A DNA stretch of 14,809 nt. Source: Candidatus Melainabacteria bacterium. GTDB lineage: Bacteria; Cyanobacteriota; Vampirovibrionia; Obscuribacterales; Obscuribacteraceae. Positions 1 through 6,522 of the stretch are shown here, piece after piece. Made by a program: the position numbers and the translations under genes. The DNA is taken from NCBI GenBank assembly GCA_014380105.1, contig JACMKL010000497.1, positions 1-14,809 on the forward strand, given 5' to 3'. The notes below the pieces were generated by a model, which searched no databases, was not told where the DNA came from, and worked only from the letters and a program-made list of their open reading frames with translations. Position 1 is the stretch's first letter. The number at the start of each line of letters is the position of its first letter.

Positions 1-292
1 ATGAAGGATCTTCAGCATTTAAGTCCAACGCCGAATTTGGAAACGTTCCATGATTCTTGCGATAGACAACAACCTGAGCGAAAATTTTCTTGGTCAGCTC
101 GAGAGTCTTTTGCTCACATTTTTTTTCGGCAAGTTGTACTTCAAGGGTTAGGGAACGCATTGATTGAGCTAACCCTGGACCCGCTGGAGCCGCCTGTGCT
201 CGTATCATCGGCATTGGAAAAATCAAAAGGGTGGCAACAAGAATAAGAGTCGAGCACGCTTTTGGCAAAAATTTACGCTCAGAAAAAATCAT
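1..292 (-). CDS. Secreted protein of unknown function, N-terminal part (runs off the left edge)
   Basis: An ATG at 292 (minus strand) opens a frame with no stop for 97 codons to the window edge. The N-terminus is a convincing Sec signal peptide: basic residues at 6, 7 and 11, a hydrophobic core at about 12-30, and an A-x-A site with likely cleavage after residue 34. The mature part starts Ala/Pro/Gly-rich and continues as a charged helix (about 50-75, many Glu/Lys/Gln). I recognise no family. The segment VVVYRKNHGTFPN faintly recalls the post-helix region of pseudopilins, but the signal is not a type IV prepilin signal. There is no Shine-Dalgarno, and a TATAGT box on the minus strand at 309-304 would put transcription about 5 nt before the ATG, so it may be nearly leaderless. 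The opposite-strand frame at 1-246 has no such signature and is rejected. Confidence 0.75.
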   Translation of the reverse strand, partial: MIFSERKFLPKACSTLILVATLLIFPMPMIRAQAAPAGPGLAQSMRSLTLEVQLAEKKCEQKTLELTKKIFAQVVVYRKNHGTFPNSALDLNAEDPS

Positions 293-317
293 TCGATAAG
301 TTTACTATAAACAAAAT

Positions 318-345
318 GCTGTGCCACTATATACAGTGCCACAGC
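318..345. promoter_or_regulatory. Repeat pair upstream of the secreted-protein gene, possible operator
   Basis: GTGCCAC occurs twice in direct orientation at 321-327 and 336-342 (15-bp period). The same stretch holds nested inverted arms GCTGTG (318-323)/CACAGC (340-345) and CACT (325-328)/AGTG (335-338). It lies just upstream of a TATAGT box (309-304, minus) for the gene starting at 292. The position suits a regulator-binding site; this is inference from symmetry alone. Confidence 0.3.
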
Positions 346-388
346 GCTTTGATTTTATTTATATCTACTTAAGACAAGCAGGCTCTAG

Positions 389-643
389 TTAATGCCCGCG
401 TGCATCGGTCGATTTTGAAAGTTCGTCGTTTAGCTCGTTCAGCCATGATTCAGGTACATCGACAGAACCTCTGCCTTCCAAAATAGCCGATTCTTTGAGA
501 TCCCAGAGATGCTCGAGAATAGCCTTGTTGCCTAATCTTGGTAAGTTGTTGCGGTCTGCATAAAGAACATTCAGCTGTTGTTTTAGTTTGTCGAGACCGA
601 CTGAAACAAGCTGTGCTGAATTCTTATGGGATGTGCTGCCCAT
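389..643 (-). CDS. Small hypothetical protein, 84 aa
   Basis: ATG at 643 is preceded by AAGGAG with suitable spacing, which supports this start. The product is short, soluble and without signal peptide or membrane segment. Residues about 10-30 and 40-57 look like amphipathic helices (LDKLKQQLNVLYADRNNL and AILEHLWDLKESAIL), and the C-terminus is acidic and polar. I do not recognise a family. It is divergent from the gene at 825; the shared region carries a TTGACA hexamer on the minus strand (717-712) with TATGAT at 696-691, a short 15-nt spacer. The clean ribosome-binding site makes it a likely real gene; function is unknown. Confidence 0.7.
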   Translation of the reverse strand: MGSTSHKNSAQLVSVGLDKLKQQLNVLYADRNNLPRLGNKAILEHLWDLKESAILEGRGSVDVPESWLNELNDELSKSTDARGH

Positions 644-690
644 AGTGTTTCTCCTTTTGGATATCTGAAGTCTTTATGCCCGCGAGTTTG

Positions 691-717
691 ATCATATATT
701 CGCCCTGGAATTGTCAA
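691..717 (-). promoter_or_regulatory. Candidate promoter for the 84-aa gene
   Basis: Perfect -35 TTGACA (717-712) and TATGAT (696-691) on the minus strand, with a 15-nt spacer that is shorter than the usual 16-18. The leader to the ATG at 643 would be about 40 nt. The perfect -35 is encouraging; the spacing is the weak point. Confidence 0.35.
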
Positions 718-824
718 GCGGTAAAGCTTTTCAGACTTTAGACCCGAAAGTCAGGCAGAGTGCACAATTCCACATTTAGATATTTTTGCGTTTCGCCTAC
801 ATTCTTGTTGTGAACACAGACAAA

Positions 825-1595
825 ATGGTGGAAAACATGCCCGGAACAGAATTAGATTCTCGCGACAGTGCCAACTACAGTTTGGTCGCTGGAGGCTACA
901 TTGATGATTTGGAGTCGAAGGCCGTAAAAGAAAAATTGGAGACCGAAAGACACCCGCTCAGTTTTCTTGAGATTTGTGCCAGCGAGACTAGTCAAAAACT
1001 TTTTCGTACAGTAGGAGAAGAGAGTGTTGATTATGAGCGCAGGCCTATCCCAGAGAGACTGTATGCAAACCCCGCCGATGCTGTCGCTCATGTCAGTCAG
1101 GAGCGTGCAGATAGTGCGATGAAGGAATTACAAAGACGAGTTGTCGAATCGGAATCAGAGCGTTGGTCCAAGATTTTTGAAGCTGGAAAATGTCTTGCGG
1201 GGTTAACTGCAGTCAAAATTTGGGCGCCTGGTTTCACGCCAATAAACAAGGTTCCACCGCTGATCGAAATGCAAAAGACTCTAGGAATTGATTATGTAAA
1301 TGTCGGCAGAATAAGCCAGGCGAAATTGCTTGAAGCTGAAAGGCTTAAATACAGCGGTTCGTGCGTCGGAGGCTTAGCTCTCGGTTGGGGCGTTAGCCAC
1401 CTGATCGACAACACACTGTTCTACGGCCAGCAGTATAAAGAAGGCGCCCTCGTCGGTGACGCTGCTGGAATAGCCTGCGGCATCATGGCACCAGGATGGA
1501 AAATTAAAGCAGCCTCAGTCGTAGCAACACATGTGTCAGGCAAATTGATCGACGCTTTTTCACAATTGCAGACGAAGTGGAATAAGCAGCTGTGA
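825..1595 (+). CDS. Hypothetical protein, about 256 aa, with Gly/Ala-rich hydrophobic C-terminal half
   Basis: An open frame from 786 (TTG) to the TGA at 1593-1595. I prefer ATG 825; ATG 837 is also possible, with a weak GGTGG just before it, and the start is uncertain. The N-terminal half is charged and hydrophilic (Glu/Arg/Ser-rich), including a probable helix around codons 95-120. The C-terminal half alternates hydrophobic Gly/Ala stretches (around GSCVGGLALGWGVSHL and GALVGDAAGIACGIMAPG) that could lie in or on a membrane or form a glycine-rich core. No signal peptide and no known catalytic motif were seen. I do not recognise the family. It reads divergently from the 84-aa gene and is followed by the rpsU terminator region on the opposite strand. 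Confidence 0.65.
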   Translation: MVENMPGTELDSRDSANYSLVAGGYIDDLESKAVKEKLETERHPLSFLEICASETSQKLFRTVGEESVDYERRPIPERLYANPADAVAHVSQERADSAMKELQRRVVESESERWSKIFEAGKCLAGLTAVKIWAPGFTPINKVPPLIEMQKTLGIDYVNVGRISQAKLLEAERLKYSGSCVGGLALGWGVSHLIDNTLFYGQQYKEGALVGDAAGIACGIMAPGWKIKAASVVATHVSGKLIDAFSQLQTKWNKQL

Positions 1596-1690
1596 TTAAT
1601 CATGCTTTTGTGCCAGATAGATACTTAAAGAACCACACTATAAATCTGAATTGCCAATTTGAGCATTGCCTGGAAAAACAAACTCTTAAA

Positions 1691-1727
1691 GAAAAACGAA
1701 CAGACCCGCTTTACGCAAAGTCTGTTC
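1691..1727 (-). terminator. Intrinsic terminator downstream of rpsU
   Basis: Arms GAACAGAC (1698-1705) and GTCTGTTC (1720-1727) are perfect inverted repeats, with extra pairing CTTT/AAAG inside the loop. On the minus strand the hairpin is followed by a GTTTTTC tail. It lies about 45 nt after the rpsU stop. A smaller repeat, CAACCAA (1744-1750)/TTGGTTG (1762-1768), sits between stop and terminator. Confidence 0.65.
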
Positions 1728-1773
1728 ACAATTTTTCCATGCGCAACCAAAAAAGTTGTCATTGGTTGGCTTA

Positions 1774-1947
1774 TTAGGAGCGGCGCTTGCGAGCGGCCTC
1801 TGCTTTACGCTTTCTCTTTACGCTCGGTTTTTCGTAGCGTTCGCGGCGTTTGATCTCTGAAAGAATGCCTGCTTTCTGAATTTTCTTTTTGAAGCGTTTA
1901 AGCGCCTGTTCGATGCTTTCGCCTTCTGCAACTCTGACCTCGGACAA
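1774..1947 (-). CDS. rpsU: 30S ribosomal protein S21
   Basis: The minus-strand frame 1947-1774 encodes 57 residues with the classic S21 pattern: an acidic start LSEVRVAEGESIEQALKRFK, then KKIQKAG, the EIKRRERYEKPSVKRKRK segment and a basic Arg/Lys C-terminal tail. Length and composition match the family, which binds the 30S platform near the anti-Shine-Dalgarno and helps initiation. The start is a TTG at 1947-1945, preceded by AAGGAGG with 9 nt spacing, so the annotation depends on accepting a non-ATG start. A perfect 10-bp palindrome, GGGATATCCC, lies between the Shine-Dalgarno and the TTG. An extended -10 promoter lies upstream and a hairpin terminator downstream, so it appears monocistronic. 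The longer minus-strand frame at 1818-2033 is a shadow in another frame. Confidence 0.95.
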   Translation of the reverse strand: MSEVRVAEGESIEQALKRFKKKIQKAGILSEIKRRERYEKPSVKRKRKAEAARKRRS

Positions 1948-2004
1948 GGGATATCCCCTCCTTCATAAACGAGTGTGGGCAACAAATACTTTTGCAGTTG
2001 GGGG

Positions 2005-2033
2005 ATCTTAACACTATCGATACGGATCAACAA
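2005..2033 (-). promoter_or_regulatory. Promoter of rpsU
   Basis: On the minus strand: -35 TTGTTG (2033-2028), 17-nt spacer, -10 TAAGAT (2010-2005) with an extended TG element one base upstream. The predicted leader to the TTG start is about 50 nt. Spacing and extended -10 make this one of the better promoter calls in the window. Confidence 0.55.
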
Positions 2034-2308
2034 TGCTCAGGGATTAGAGTAAAGCGTCACTCGAGCATGACGTTCCACATGCTGCTGAGGTGACGCCACT
2101 CTCCAGAGACACCGCCCATGGTGCATGTTTCAACCATGCATACAAATATCAATAAGAGAAAGCAGTTTTTATAAGTGAAAACCCGTATAGCCGAACTGGG
2201 GTTGTCCAGAGCGGAATTTGGGGCTGGCGCCGGTTTTTAATGTCTGCGCCCATAGAATGTCACAAGCCACTGTTAATGTAACGGCATTCCCAGCAAACAA
2301 GCGCAGGG

Positions 2309-2344
2309 ACCTTCTCCTCCACCTTCTCCCAGACCTTCTCCGCT
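2309..2344 (+). repeat. Three tandem 12-nt pyrimidine-rich units
   Basis: ACCTTCTCC begins at 2309, 2321 and 2333, an exact 12-nt period, with the last 3 nt of each unit varying. The region is almost purely pyrimidine on the plus strand and lies about 70 nt upstream of the ATG at 2413, in its probable leader. It could be a protein- or RNA-binding tract or simple slippage; no function can be assigned. Confidence 0.7.
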
Positions 2345-2412
2345 CCTCGGAGTTTGGCTTGCTGTGCAGTTTCTCCCCCCATTTGGCTCCGCCAATAAAG
2401 AGGTTTAAAACA

Positions 2413-2856
2413 ATGCCTGAATTAACCGGATTTCAAAAGCTGGATAGAAGCGAACAATCACTCAAAGCAGGTGATTATCCAACTCTCAAGGAAACCGTCG
2501 GCACTGTTGAAGACCAGAAACTATTCATGACCCTGCTTGCAGACCGTGTAAAGGACCAAACCGCAAGTCTGCCAGGATTGAAAATTGTCGACATCGACAA
2601 AGACGGCAGCCCAGAATCAATTACTGCCAAAGGTCTGACCATCTCTAAAGGCGAGAAAGGCATGACTGTAACCAGCGAAAGCCTTGCTGATAGAACCAAA
2701 GAGAAGATCGTGGATGGCTACAGAGCTGCTAAAGAGGCTTTGAAGAGCGTGACTGGACTGGGTTCAGACCTCGGTGATGCGCTAGATCGTGCAAACACAA
2801 GCGACAGCAATCAGAATCGTCGCTGGAAAGAGCAAGAGAGGAAAAATGGAATTTAG
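2413..2856 (+). CDS. Hypothetical protein, 147 aa, with a DxDxDG loop
   Basis: ATG 2413 has AGAGG about 9 nt upstream. The same frame is open back to a TTG at 2218, but those 65 codons contain the pyrimidine repeat and look non-coding, so I chose the ATG. The protein is hydrophilic with predicted helices at about 5-50 and 90-125 and a polar, basic tail. Residues 60-71 read DIDKDGSPESIT: Asp at positions 1, 3 and 5 and Gly at 6 match a calcium-binding EF-hand-type loop, but position 12 is Thr rather than Glu/Asp and only one loop is present, so metal binding is uncertain. No signal peptide or membrane segment. It ends 11 nt from the stop of the convergent membrane-protein gene. Family not recognised. 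Confidence 0.7.
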   Translation: MPELTGFQKLDRSEQSLKAGDYPTLKETVGTVEDQKLFMTLLADRVKDQTASLPGLKIVDIDKDGSPESITAKGLTISKGEKGMTVTSESLADRTKEKIVDGYRAAKEALKSVTGLGSDLGDALDRANTSDSNQNRRWKEQERKNGI

Positions 2857-2867
2857 ACTGATTTAGC

Positions 2868-3359
2868 TTAGTGAGGAATTGATTTGTGATCGGCTGGCAG
2901 CAAGTCGTCTTCGCCCTTCAACTTCATATTCAGATCAAAGAACATTTTTGCCGCTTTCTGACCAGTCTTCACGACTGCTGGAAATCTCAAACTGTAGCGC
3001 TGCTTGTCGAAAACAATGATTGGAGTCTTGTCGGGCGTGCCCATCGTGAAAAAACTATTAACGTATTCAGTCCCTGGTAAGCCAGTCAAATCGAGACCTG
3101 ACGAAATCATCACGAGAGCGGAGATCAAGAACAGAGGTCCCATGACCAGGTGAATCCACATCGCTTCCTTTACTTTGCAGAGCGTGTTTTCCTTCGGAGG
3201 AAATATCACAATCCAGGGCGAGACAAGGGTGAAGGGCAAAAATCCTTGCCAATACCAAATTTTGCCTTGCACTCCTGCCATCCAGGCTTTATGCGCATAA
3301 ACGCAACCGAGAATTACGACGAGGATGCCGATAATCATTGAAATTTGGTCAGATGACAT
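2868..3359 (-). CDS. Small integral membrane protein, 163 aa, unknown function
   Basis: ATG at 3359 is preceded by AAAGGG with about 9 nt spacing. Three hydrophobic segments are visible: residues about 7-23, 39-53 (with VSPWIVIFPP at its end) and 69-87. After them comes a soluble domain (about 100-163) with a beta-rich part (TPIIVFDKQRYSLRFP) and a charged tail. This 3-TM-plus-tail arrangement is not one I can match to a named family. It is convergent with the 147-aa gene (11-nt gap, no obvious terminator) and divergent from aspS. Confidence 0.75.
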   Translation of the reverse strand: MSSDQISMIIGILVVILGCVYAHKAWMAGVQGKIWYWQGFLPFTLVSPWIVIFPPKENTLCKVKEAMWIHLVMGPLFLISALVMISSGLDLTGLPGTEYVNSFFTMGTPDKTPIIVFDKQRYSLRFPAVVKTGQKAAKMFFDLNMKLKGEDDLLPADHKSIPH

Positions 3360-3678
3360 CTGTAAAAGCCCTTTAGAAAACCCGCATTCCTAGTGTACTA
3401 CGTCTTCTCCTTGTGTAAGACCGACCATGATTCGATAGTCCTCCATGGACCGTTCCTATAACAACGCTTTAAGAGCCTGTTACAGCTGTGAATCCCTTAA
3501 CTGGCCTGTCGGATACAATATCTGATCCCTGCCCGACTGAGCGAAGTTCGGTCCAGCAACGTTTTGGAACTTTCGGAAATATTGCCGGAATGCGCAAAAC
3601 GGTTGTCTGTGAACCTTTTGGTAAGAGCAGGGTACTCGGCTAACGCCGTGATTTCAGTCATTCGTCAGGAGAACCCAC
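3360..3678. other. Divergent intergenic region upstream of aspS (319 nt)
   Basis: No convincing gene. A TACAAT box at 3514-3519 (5 of 6 consensus) could be the aspS -10, although no good -35 lies 16-18 nt upstream; it would give a leader of about 150 nt. That leader contains a 6-bp hairpin with one bulge at 3533-3551 (CCGACT / AGTTCGG). On the minus strand a TG-T-TATAGG element near 3455-3465 might drive the membrane-protein gene. I saw no T-box or known riboswitch pattern. Confidence 0.4.
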
Positions 3679-5514
3679 ATGTCATCCAAGTTAAAGCGCA
3701 ATCAATATTGCGGTCAGGTCGGAGTCGCGGACGTCGATCGCGAAGTCATAGTAGCCGGATGGGTGCATGTCAGACGCGACCTGGGTGGGCTGATTTTTAT
3801 TGAACTACGTGATTCGACGGGGCGCATTCAACTGGCGGCGGACCCAAATCGCAACAAAAGTGCCCATGACAAGTTGAGTACTTTGAAGAATGAATTTGTT
3901 TTGATTGCCAAAGGGAAAGTGACTAAGCGTCCTGAAGGTAGCGAAAATAAAGAAACAGCAACCGGCTTAATTGAAATCTATCCGGATGAAGTGGAGATTC
4001 TAAACACCGCTAAGCCACTGCCTTTCCAACTTGATCAGGCCGCACAAGTCAATGAAGAATTGCGCTTGAAATACAGATTTTTGGATCTCAGACGCCCTGA
4101 GATGAACAATGTCCTGAAGCTCAGACACCGCGTCACGCAAGCGATTCGTCGAAATTTAGACGACAATGGCTTCATCGAAGTAGAAACTCCAATTCTCACG
4201 AAAGCCACTCCCGAGGGCGCCCGCGACTTCCTCGTGCCGAGTCGTCTCAATCCTGGCTCGTTTTATGCGCTGCCGCAATCTCCGCAGCTATTCAAGCAAA
4301 CCCTTATGATTAGCGGCATCGACCGTTATTATCAAGTTGCTCGTTGTTTTAGAGACGAGGATTTGAGAGCGGACAGACAGCCGGAATTCACTCAAATAGA
4401 CATGGAATTGTCTTTCACTGACGAAGAAGACGTGATTGGTGTCACTGAAAGTCTTTTGACCGCCGCTTTTAAAGAATCGAATATTGACTTGAAGCCGCCA
4501 TTCCAGCGCCTTTCCTACCAAGAATCAATGGAGCGCTTCGGCAACGATAAGCCTGATTTGCGCTTTGATATGGAAATTAAGGACCTGACCGAAGTTGCGA
4601 AGACGTGCAATTTTAAGGTCTTCCGCGATAATGCTGACGCTGGCGGAGTGCTGAAAGGCATCTGTTTGAAGGGTGGAGCTGAAACCGATCCAGTTTCGAG
4701 AAAAACATTAGATCTCTGGCAAGATTTTGTGAAACTGCAGGGTGGAAAGGGTCTGGCCTGGGTCATCTACAGTAAAGAAGGAACCCGCTCTTCAGGTATA
4801 GATAAGCACCTGACCCCTGAAGAAATGGAACAACTGCAAAAACTTTCTGGTGCAGAAGTTGGCGATGTGCTGCTTCTGGTCTCGGATAAATTTGCAGCTG
4901 CAGTCAATGTACTTGGGCGACTGAGATTGAAACTTGGCGAAGAGCGCGGCTTGATCGATGAAAATCGTCACGAACTTTTATGGGTCGTCGATTTCCCATT
5001 GTTTGAATACGATGAGAAAGAGGGTCGCATGATGGCTGTGCACCATCCTTTTACGTCACCGAAGCTTGAAGATGTCGAATATTTGGAATCAGATCCAGGC
5101 AGATGCAGAGCCCGAGCCTACGACATCGTCTACAACGGCTGCGAAATTGGCGGCGGTAGTATTCGTATTCATGACCAAGAACTACAAAGCAGAGCTTTCC
5201 AGGCAATTGGAATTGACCGCGAGCAAGCCCGTGACAAATTCGGATTTTTGCTCGACGCACTAGAATCAGGAGCTCCTCCACATGGCGGATTGGCTCTGGG
5301 ACTGGATCGCATCATCATGCTATTAGCCGGATGTAAATCTATTCGTGATGTGATCGCGTTTCCGAAGACACAATCGGGCGGTTGCATGATGACCCAAGCA
5401 CCATCTGCGGCATCAGACGAACAGCTCAAAGAAGTACACATCATCTCGAATCCTCCTCGCAAAGAAACTCCAAAAGAATCTTCCGTCGAGGCCGCTGCCG
5501 AAGCGCTGCGCTAG
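3679..5514 (+). CDS. aspS: Aspartyl-tRNA synthetase
   Basis: Attaches aspartate to tRNA-Asp in the cytoplasm. The start ATG has AGGAG about 9 nt upstream. At 611 aa it fits the bacterial-type AspRS (about 590 aa), with an N-terminal OB-fold anticodon domain (about 1-110; GWVHVRRDLGGLIFIELRD), a class II catalytic core, and the bacterial GAD-type insertion (about 290-420). Motif 2 lies at 224-241 (FRDEDLRADRQPEFTQID), and motif 3 (GLALGLDRI) at 537-545; ATPEGARDFLVPSR and LPQSPQLFKQ are also conserved. Residue 35, in the loop that contacts the anticodon, is Leu as in discriminating enzymes, while the PEG at 85-87 resembles non-discriminating ones, so tRNA-Asn charging cannot be excluded. The C-terminus has a short polar extension. 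A TPR lipoprotein gene follows 109 nt downstream. Confidence 0.98.
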   Translation: MSSKLKRNQYCGQVGVADVDREVIVAGWVHVRRDLGGLIFIELRDSTGRIQLAADPNRNKSAHDKLSTLKNEFVLIAKGKVTKRPEGSENKETATGLIEIYPDEVEILNTAKPLPFQLDQAAQVNEELRLKYRFLDLRRPEMNNVLKLRHRVTQAIRRNLDDNGFIEVETPILTKATPEGARDFLVPSRLNPGSFYALPQSPQLFKQTLMISGIDRYYQVARCFRDEDLRADRQPEFTQIDMELSFTDEEDVIGVTESLLTAAFKESNIDLKPPFQRLSYQESMERFGNDKPDLRFDMEIKDLTEVAKTCNFKVFRDNADAGGVLKGICLKGGAETDPVSRKTLDLWQDFVKLQGGKGLAWVIYSKEGTRSSGIDKHLTPEEMEQLQKLSGAEVGDVLLLVSDKFAAAVNVLGRLRLKLGEERGLIDENRHELLWVVDFPLFEYDEKEGRMMAVHHPFTSPKLEDVEYLESDPGRCRARAYDIVYNGCEIGGGSIRIHDQELQSRAFQAIGIDREQARDKFGFLLDALESGAPPHGGLALGLDRIIMLLAGCKSIRDVIAFPKTQSGGCMMTQAPSAASDEQLKEVHIISNPPRKETPKESSVEAAAEALR

Positions 5515-5546
5515 GGGTAAACCCGGAGGTGGCGGCGCCAGCCCCG

Positions 5547-5555
5547 TGCTAGAAT
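5547..5555 (+). promoter_or_regulatory. Candidate extended -10 promoter for the TPR lipoprotein gene
   Basis: TGCTAGAAT: a TAGAAT hexamer (5550-5555) with the TG element one base upstream. No clear -35, which extended -10 promoters can lack. Transcription would begin near 5562, at the foot of the hairpin at 5563-5582. Confidence 0.4.
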
Positions 5556-5562
5556 GCCATAG

Positions 5563-5584
5563 AGTTCCGGCTCGCCGGGACTTT
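5563..5584 (+). terminator. Hairpin after aspS: weak terminator or leader stem
   Basis: AGTTCCGG (5563-5570), CTCG tetraloop, CCGGGACT (5575-5582): eight pairs including one G-U, followed by only TTTCT. It could end aspS transcripts inefficiently or, if the promoter just upstream is used, form a stable stem at the very 5' end of the next mRNA. Confidence 0.4.
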
Positions 5585-5623
5585 CTGCCGACGGCGCAAA
5601 TGGTTTGATAGATACGGTGCTTA

Positions 5624-6409
5624 GTGAGAGCTGAAAGCAAAACAAAAGCCGGAAGAAAAACAGCGCCATATTTTTATTCGGCGATGTCTTTTATTTTTGT
5701 GCTCACGCTTCAGTTGAGTCTCACTTCTTGCGGAATGAGATTGAAGACATCAACAGAATTTCTCGTTGCTGGCAACGAGTATTTTAAGATGGGCGATTAT
5801 CGCAAAGCTGAAGTCGAATATCGGGAAGCGTTGAAGCAAGAGCCGAAAAATGTGACAGCGAAGAATAACCTGGGCGTCATCTTAAATGAGCTGGGTCGTT
5901 ACGATGAAGCAATCACCATTCTTCAAGAAGCAGTCAATGCCGACCCGAAAAATTCTATTGCCCGCTATGTGCTTGCGATGGCGCTCACTAAAAAGGGCAA
6001 CTTTGATGCTGCTATCGATCAGGCACGTGAAGCCACCGATATCGATCCCAAAGAGCCGCAGGCATATAAAGCCCTGGGCGAAGCGGCACTCGGAAAAGGT
6101 GATGTGAAAACGGCTGTGGAAGCCTATCGCTCTGCCACAATTGTTGATCCAACAAATGATTCGCACCATCACCGTCTGGCGGAAGTGCTCGGACAAGCAG
6201 ACGATACCGAAGGACAAATTCTTGAAGAGAATAAATCCCTGGAGTTAAATCCGAACAACAACGACGCACGCATAAGTCTTGCCCTGATTTACAGAAAGAA
6301 AGGCGAAACTGGAGAAGCGGTCGAACAGCTCAAGAAAGTTTTGGAAGACGATCCCGATAACGAGACGGCCAAGAAATACATCAAAGAAATGAATTCGGAG
6401 ACGAAGTAA
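5624..6409 (+). CDS. TPR-repeat lipoprotein
   Basis: 261 aa from a GTG start. A basic N-terminus (several Lys/Arg in the first 12 residues) is followed by a hydrophobic core (about 21-35) and the lipobox LTSC, giving lipidation at Cys36; Gly at +2 fits outer-membrane sorting rather than retention. Residues about 46-255 form roughly six tetratricopeptide repeats, visible as recurring patterns such as GDYRKAEVEYREAL, GRYDEAITILQEAV, GNFDAAIDQAREAT and GETGEAVEQLKKVL with DP(K/N/D)N linkers. TPRs act as protein-binding scaffolds; similar lipoproteins (PilF/NlpI type) assist envelope or pilus assembly, but nothing here fixes the partner. The GTG has no clear Shine-Dalgarno; ATG 5684 would remove the basic segment needed for export, so GTG is preferred. 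Confidence 0.88.
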   Translation: MRAESKTKAGRKTAPYFYSAMSFIFVLTLQLSLTSCGMRLKTSTEFLVAGNEYFKMGDYRKAEVEYREALKQEPKNVTAKNNLGVILNELGRYDEAITILQEAVNADPKNSIARYVLAMALTKKGNFDAAIDQAREATDIDPKEPQAYKALGEAALGKGDVKTAVEAYRSATIVDPTNDSHHHRLAEVLGQADDTEGQILEENKSLELNPNNNDARISLALIYRKKGETGEAVEQLKKVLEDDPDNETAKKYIKEMNSETK

Positions 6410-6438
6410 GCCCACTGACTTTCAAAGTGGTGCTGAAT

Positions 6439-6466
6439 AAAAGTTGCTGTCGAATTGAACTTTTTT
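6439..6466 (+). terminator. Possible AT-rich terminator after the TPR gene
   Basis: AAAAGTT (6439-6445) and AACTTTT (6458-6464) are perfect inverted arms with a 12-nt loop, and the T-run extends to 6466. The stem is AT-rich and weak. A second 5-bp stem, CCACT/AGTGG (6412-6430), precedes it. Confidence 0.35.
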
Positions 6467-6522
6467 GCCGGTTTGTACGTTTACACATGTAGGCAACGAA
6501 ATCCTCAGTAAGGGAGGTCTAT

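Larger units (their letters stand above)
1948..2412. other. Intergenic region between rpsU and the 147-aa gene (465 nt)
   Basis: It holds the rpsU promoter and leader on the right side of rpsU. From 2056 to 2412 I see no convincing gene. Small inverted repeats are present: TGCATG/CATGCA around 2122-2141 with a 7-nt loop, and CTCT/AGAG inside GGTG...CACC near 2090-2113. A pyrimidine-rich tandem repeat follows at 2309-2344. A TATAAG box at 2170-2175 could serve the plus-strand gene but has no clear -35. Confidence 0.5.

Noticed and set aside
1..246. Plus-strand 81-codon frame at the left edge
   Set aside because: It overlaps the minus-strand frame that carries a clear signal peptide, and its product shows no domain, signal or ribosome-binding site.
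1592..1777. Plus-strand frames between the 256-aa gene and rpsU
   Set aside because: They run through the rpsU terminator and have no coding features.
1818..2033. Minus-strand 71-codon frame over rpsU
   Set aside because: It overlaps rpsU in a different frame; the S21 frame matches the family along its whole length.
2218..2412. 65-codon upstream extension of the 147-aa gene from a TTG
   Set aside because: It covers the pyrimidine repeat and lacks protein-like character, while ATG 2413 has a good Shine-Dalgarno.
3398..3454. 18-codon minus-strand ORF (MEDYRIMVGLTQGEDVVH) upstream of the membrane-protein gene
   Set aside because: Tempting as a leader peptide, but there is no ribosome-binding site before its first ATG and no amino-acid run typical of attenuators.
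3360..3678. T-box or riboswitch in the aspS leader
   Set aside because: Only a short bulged hairpin is visible; no T-box sequence or known riboswitch core was found.
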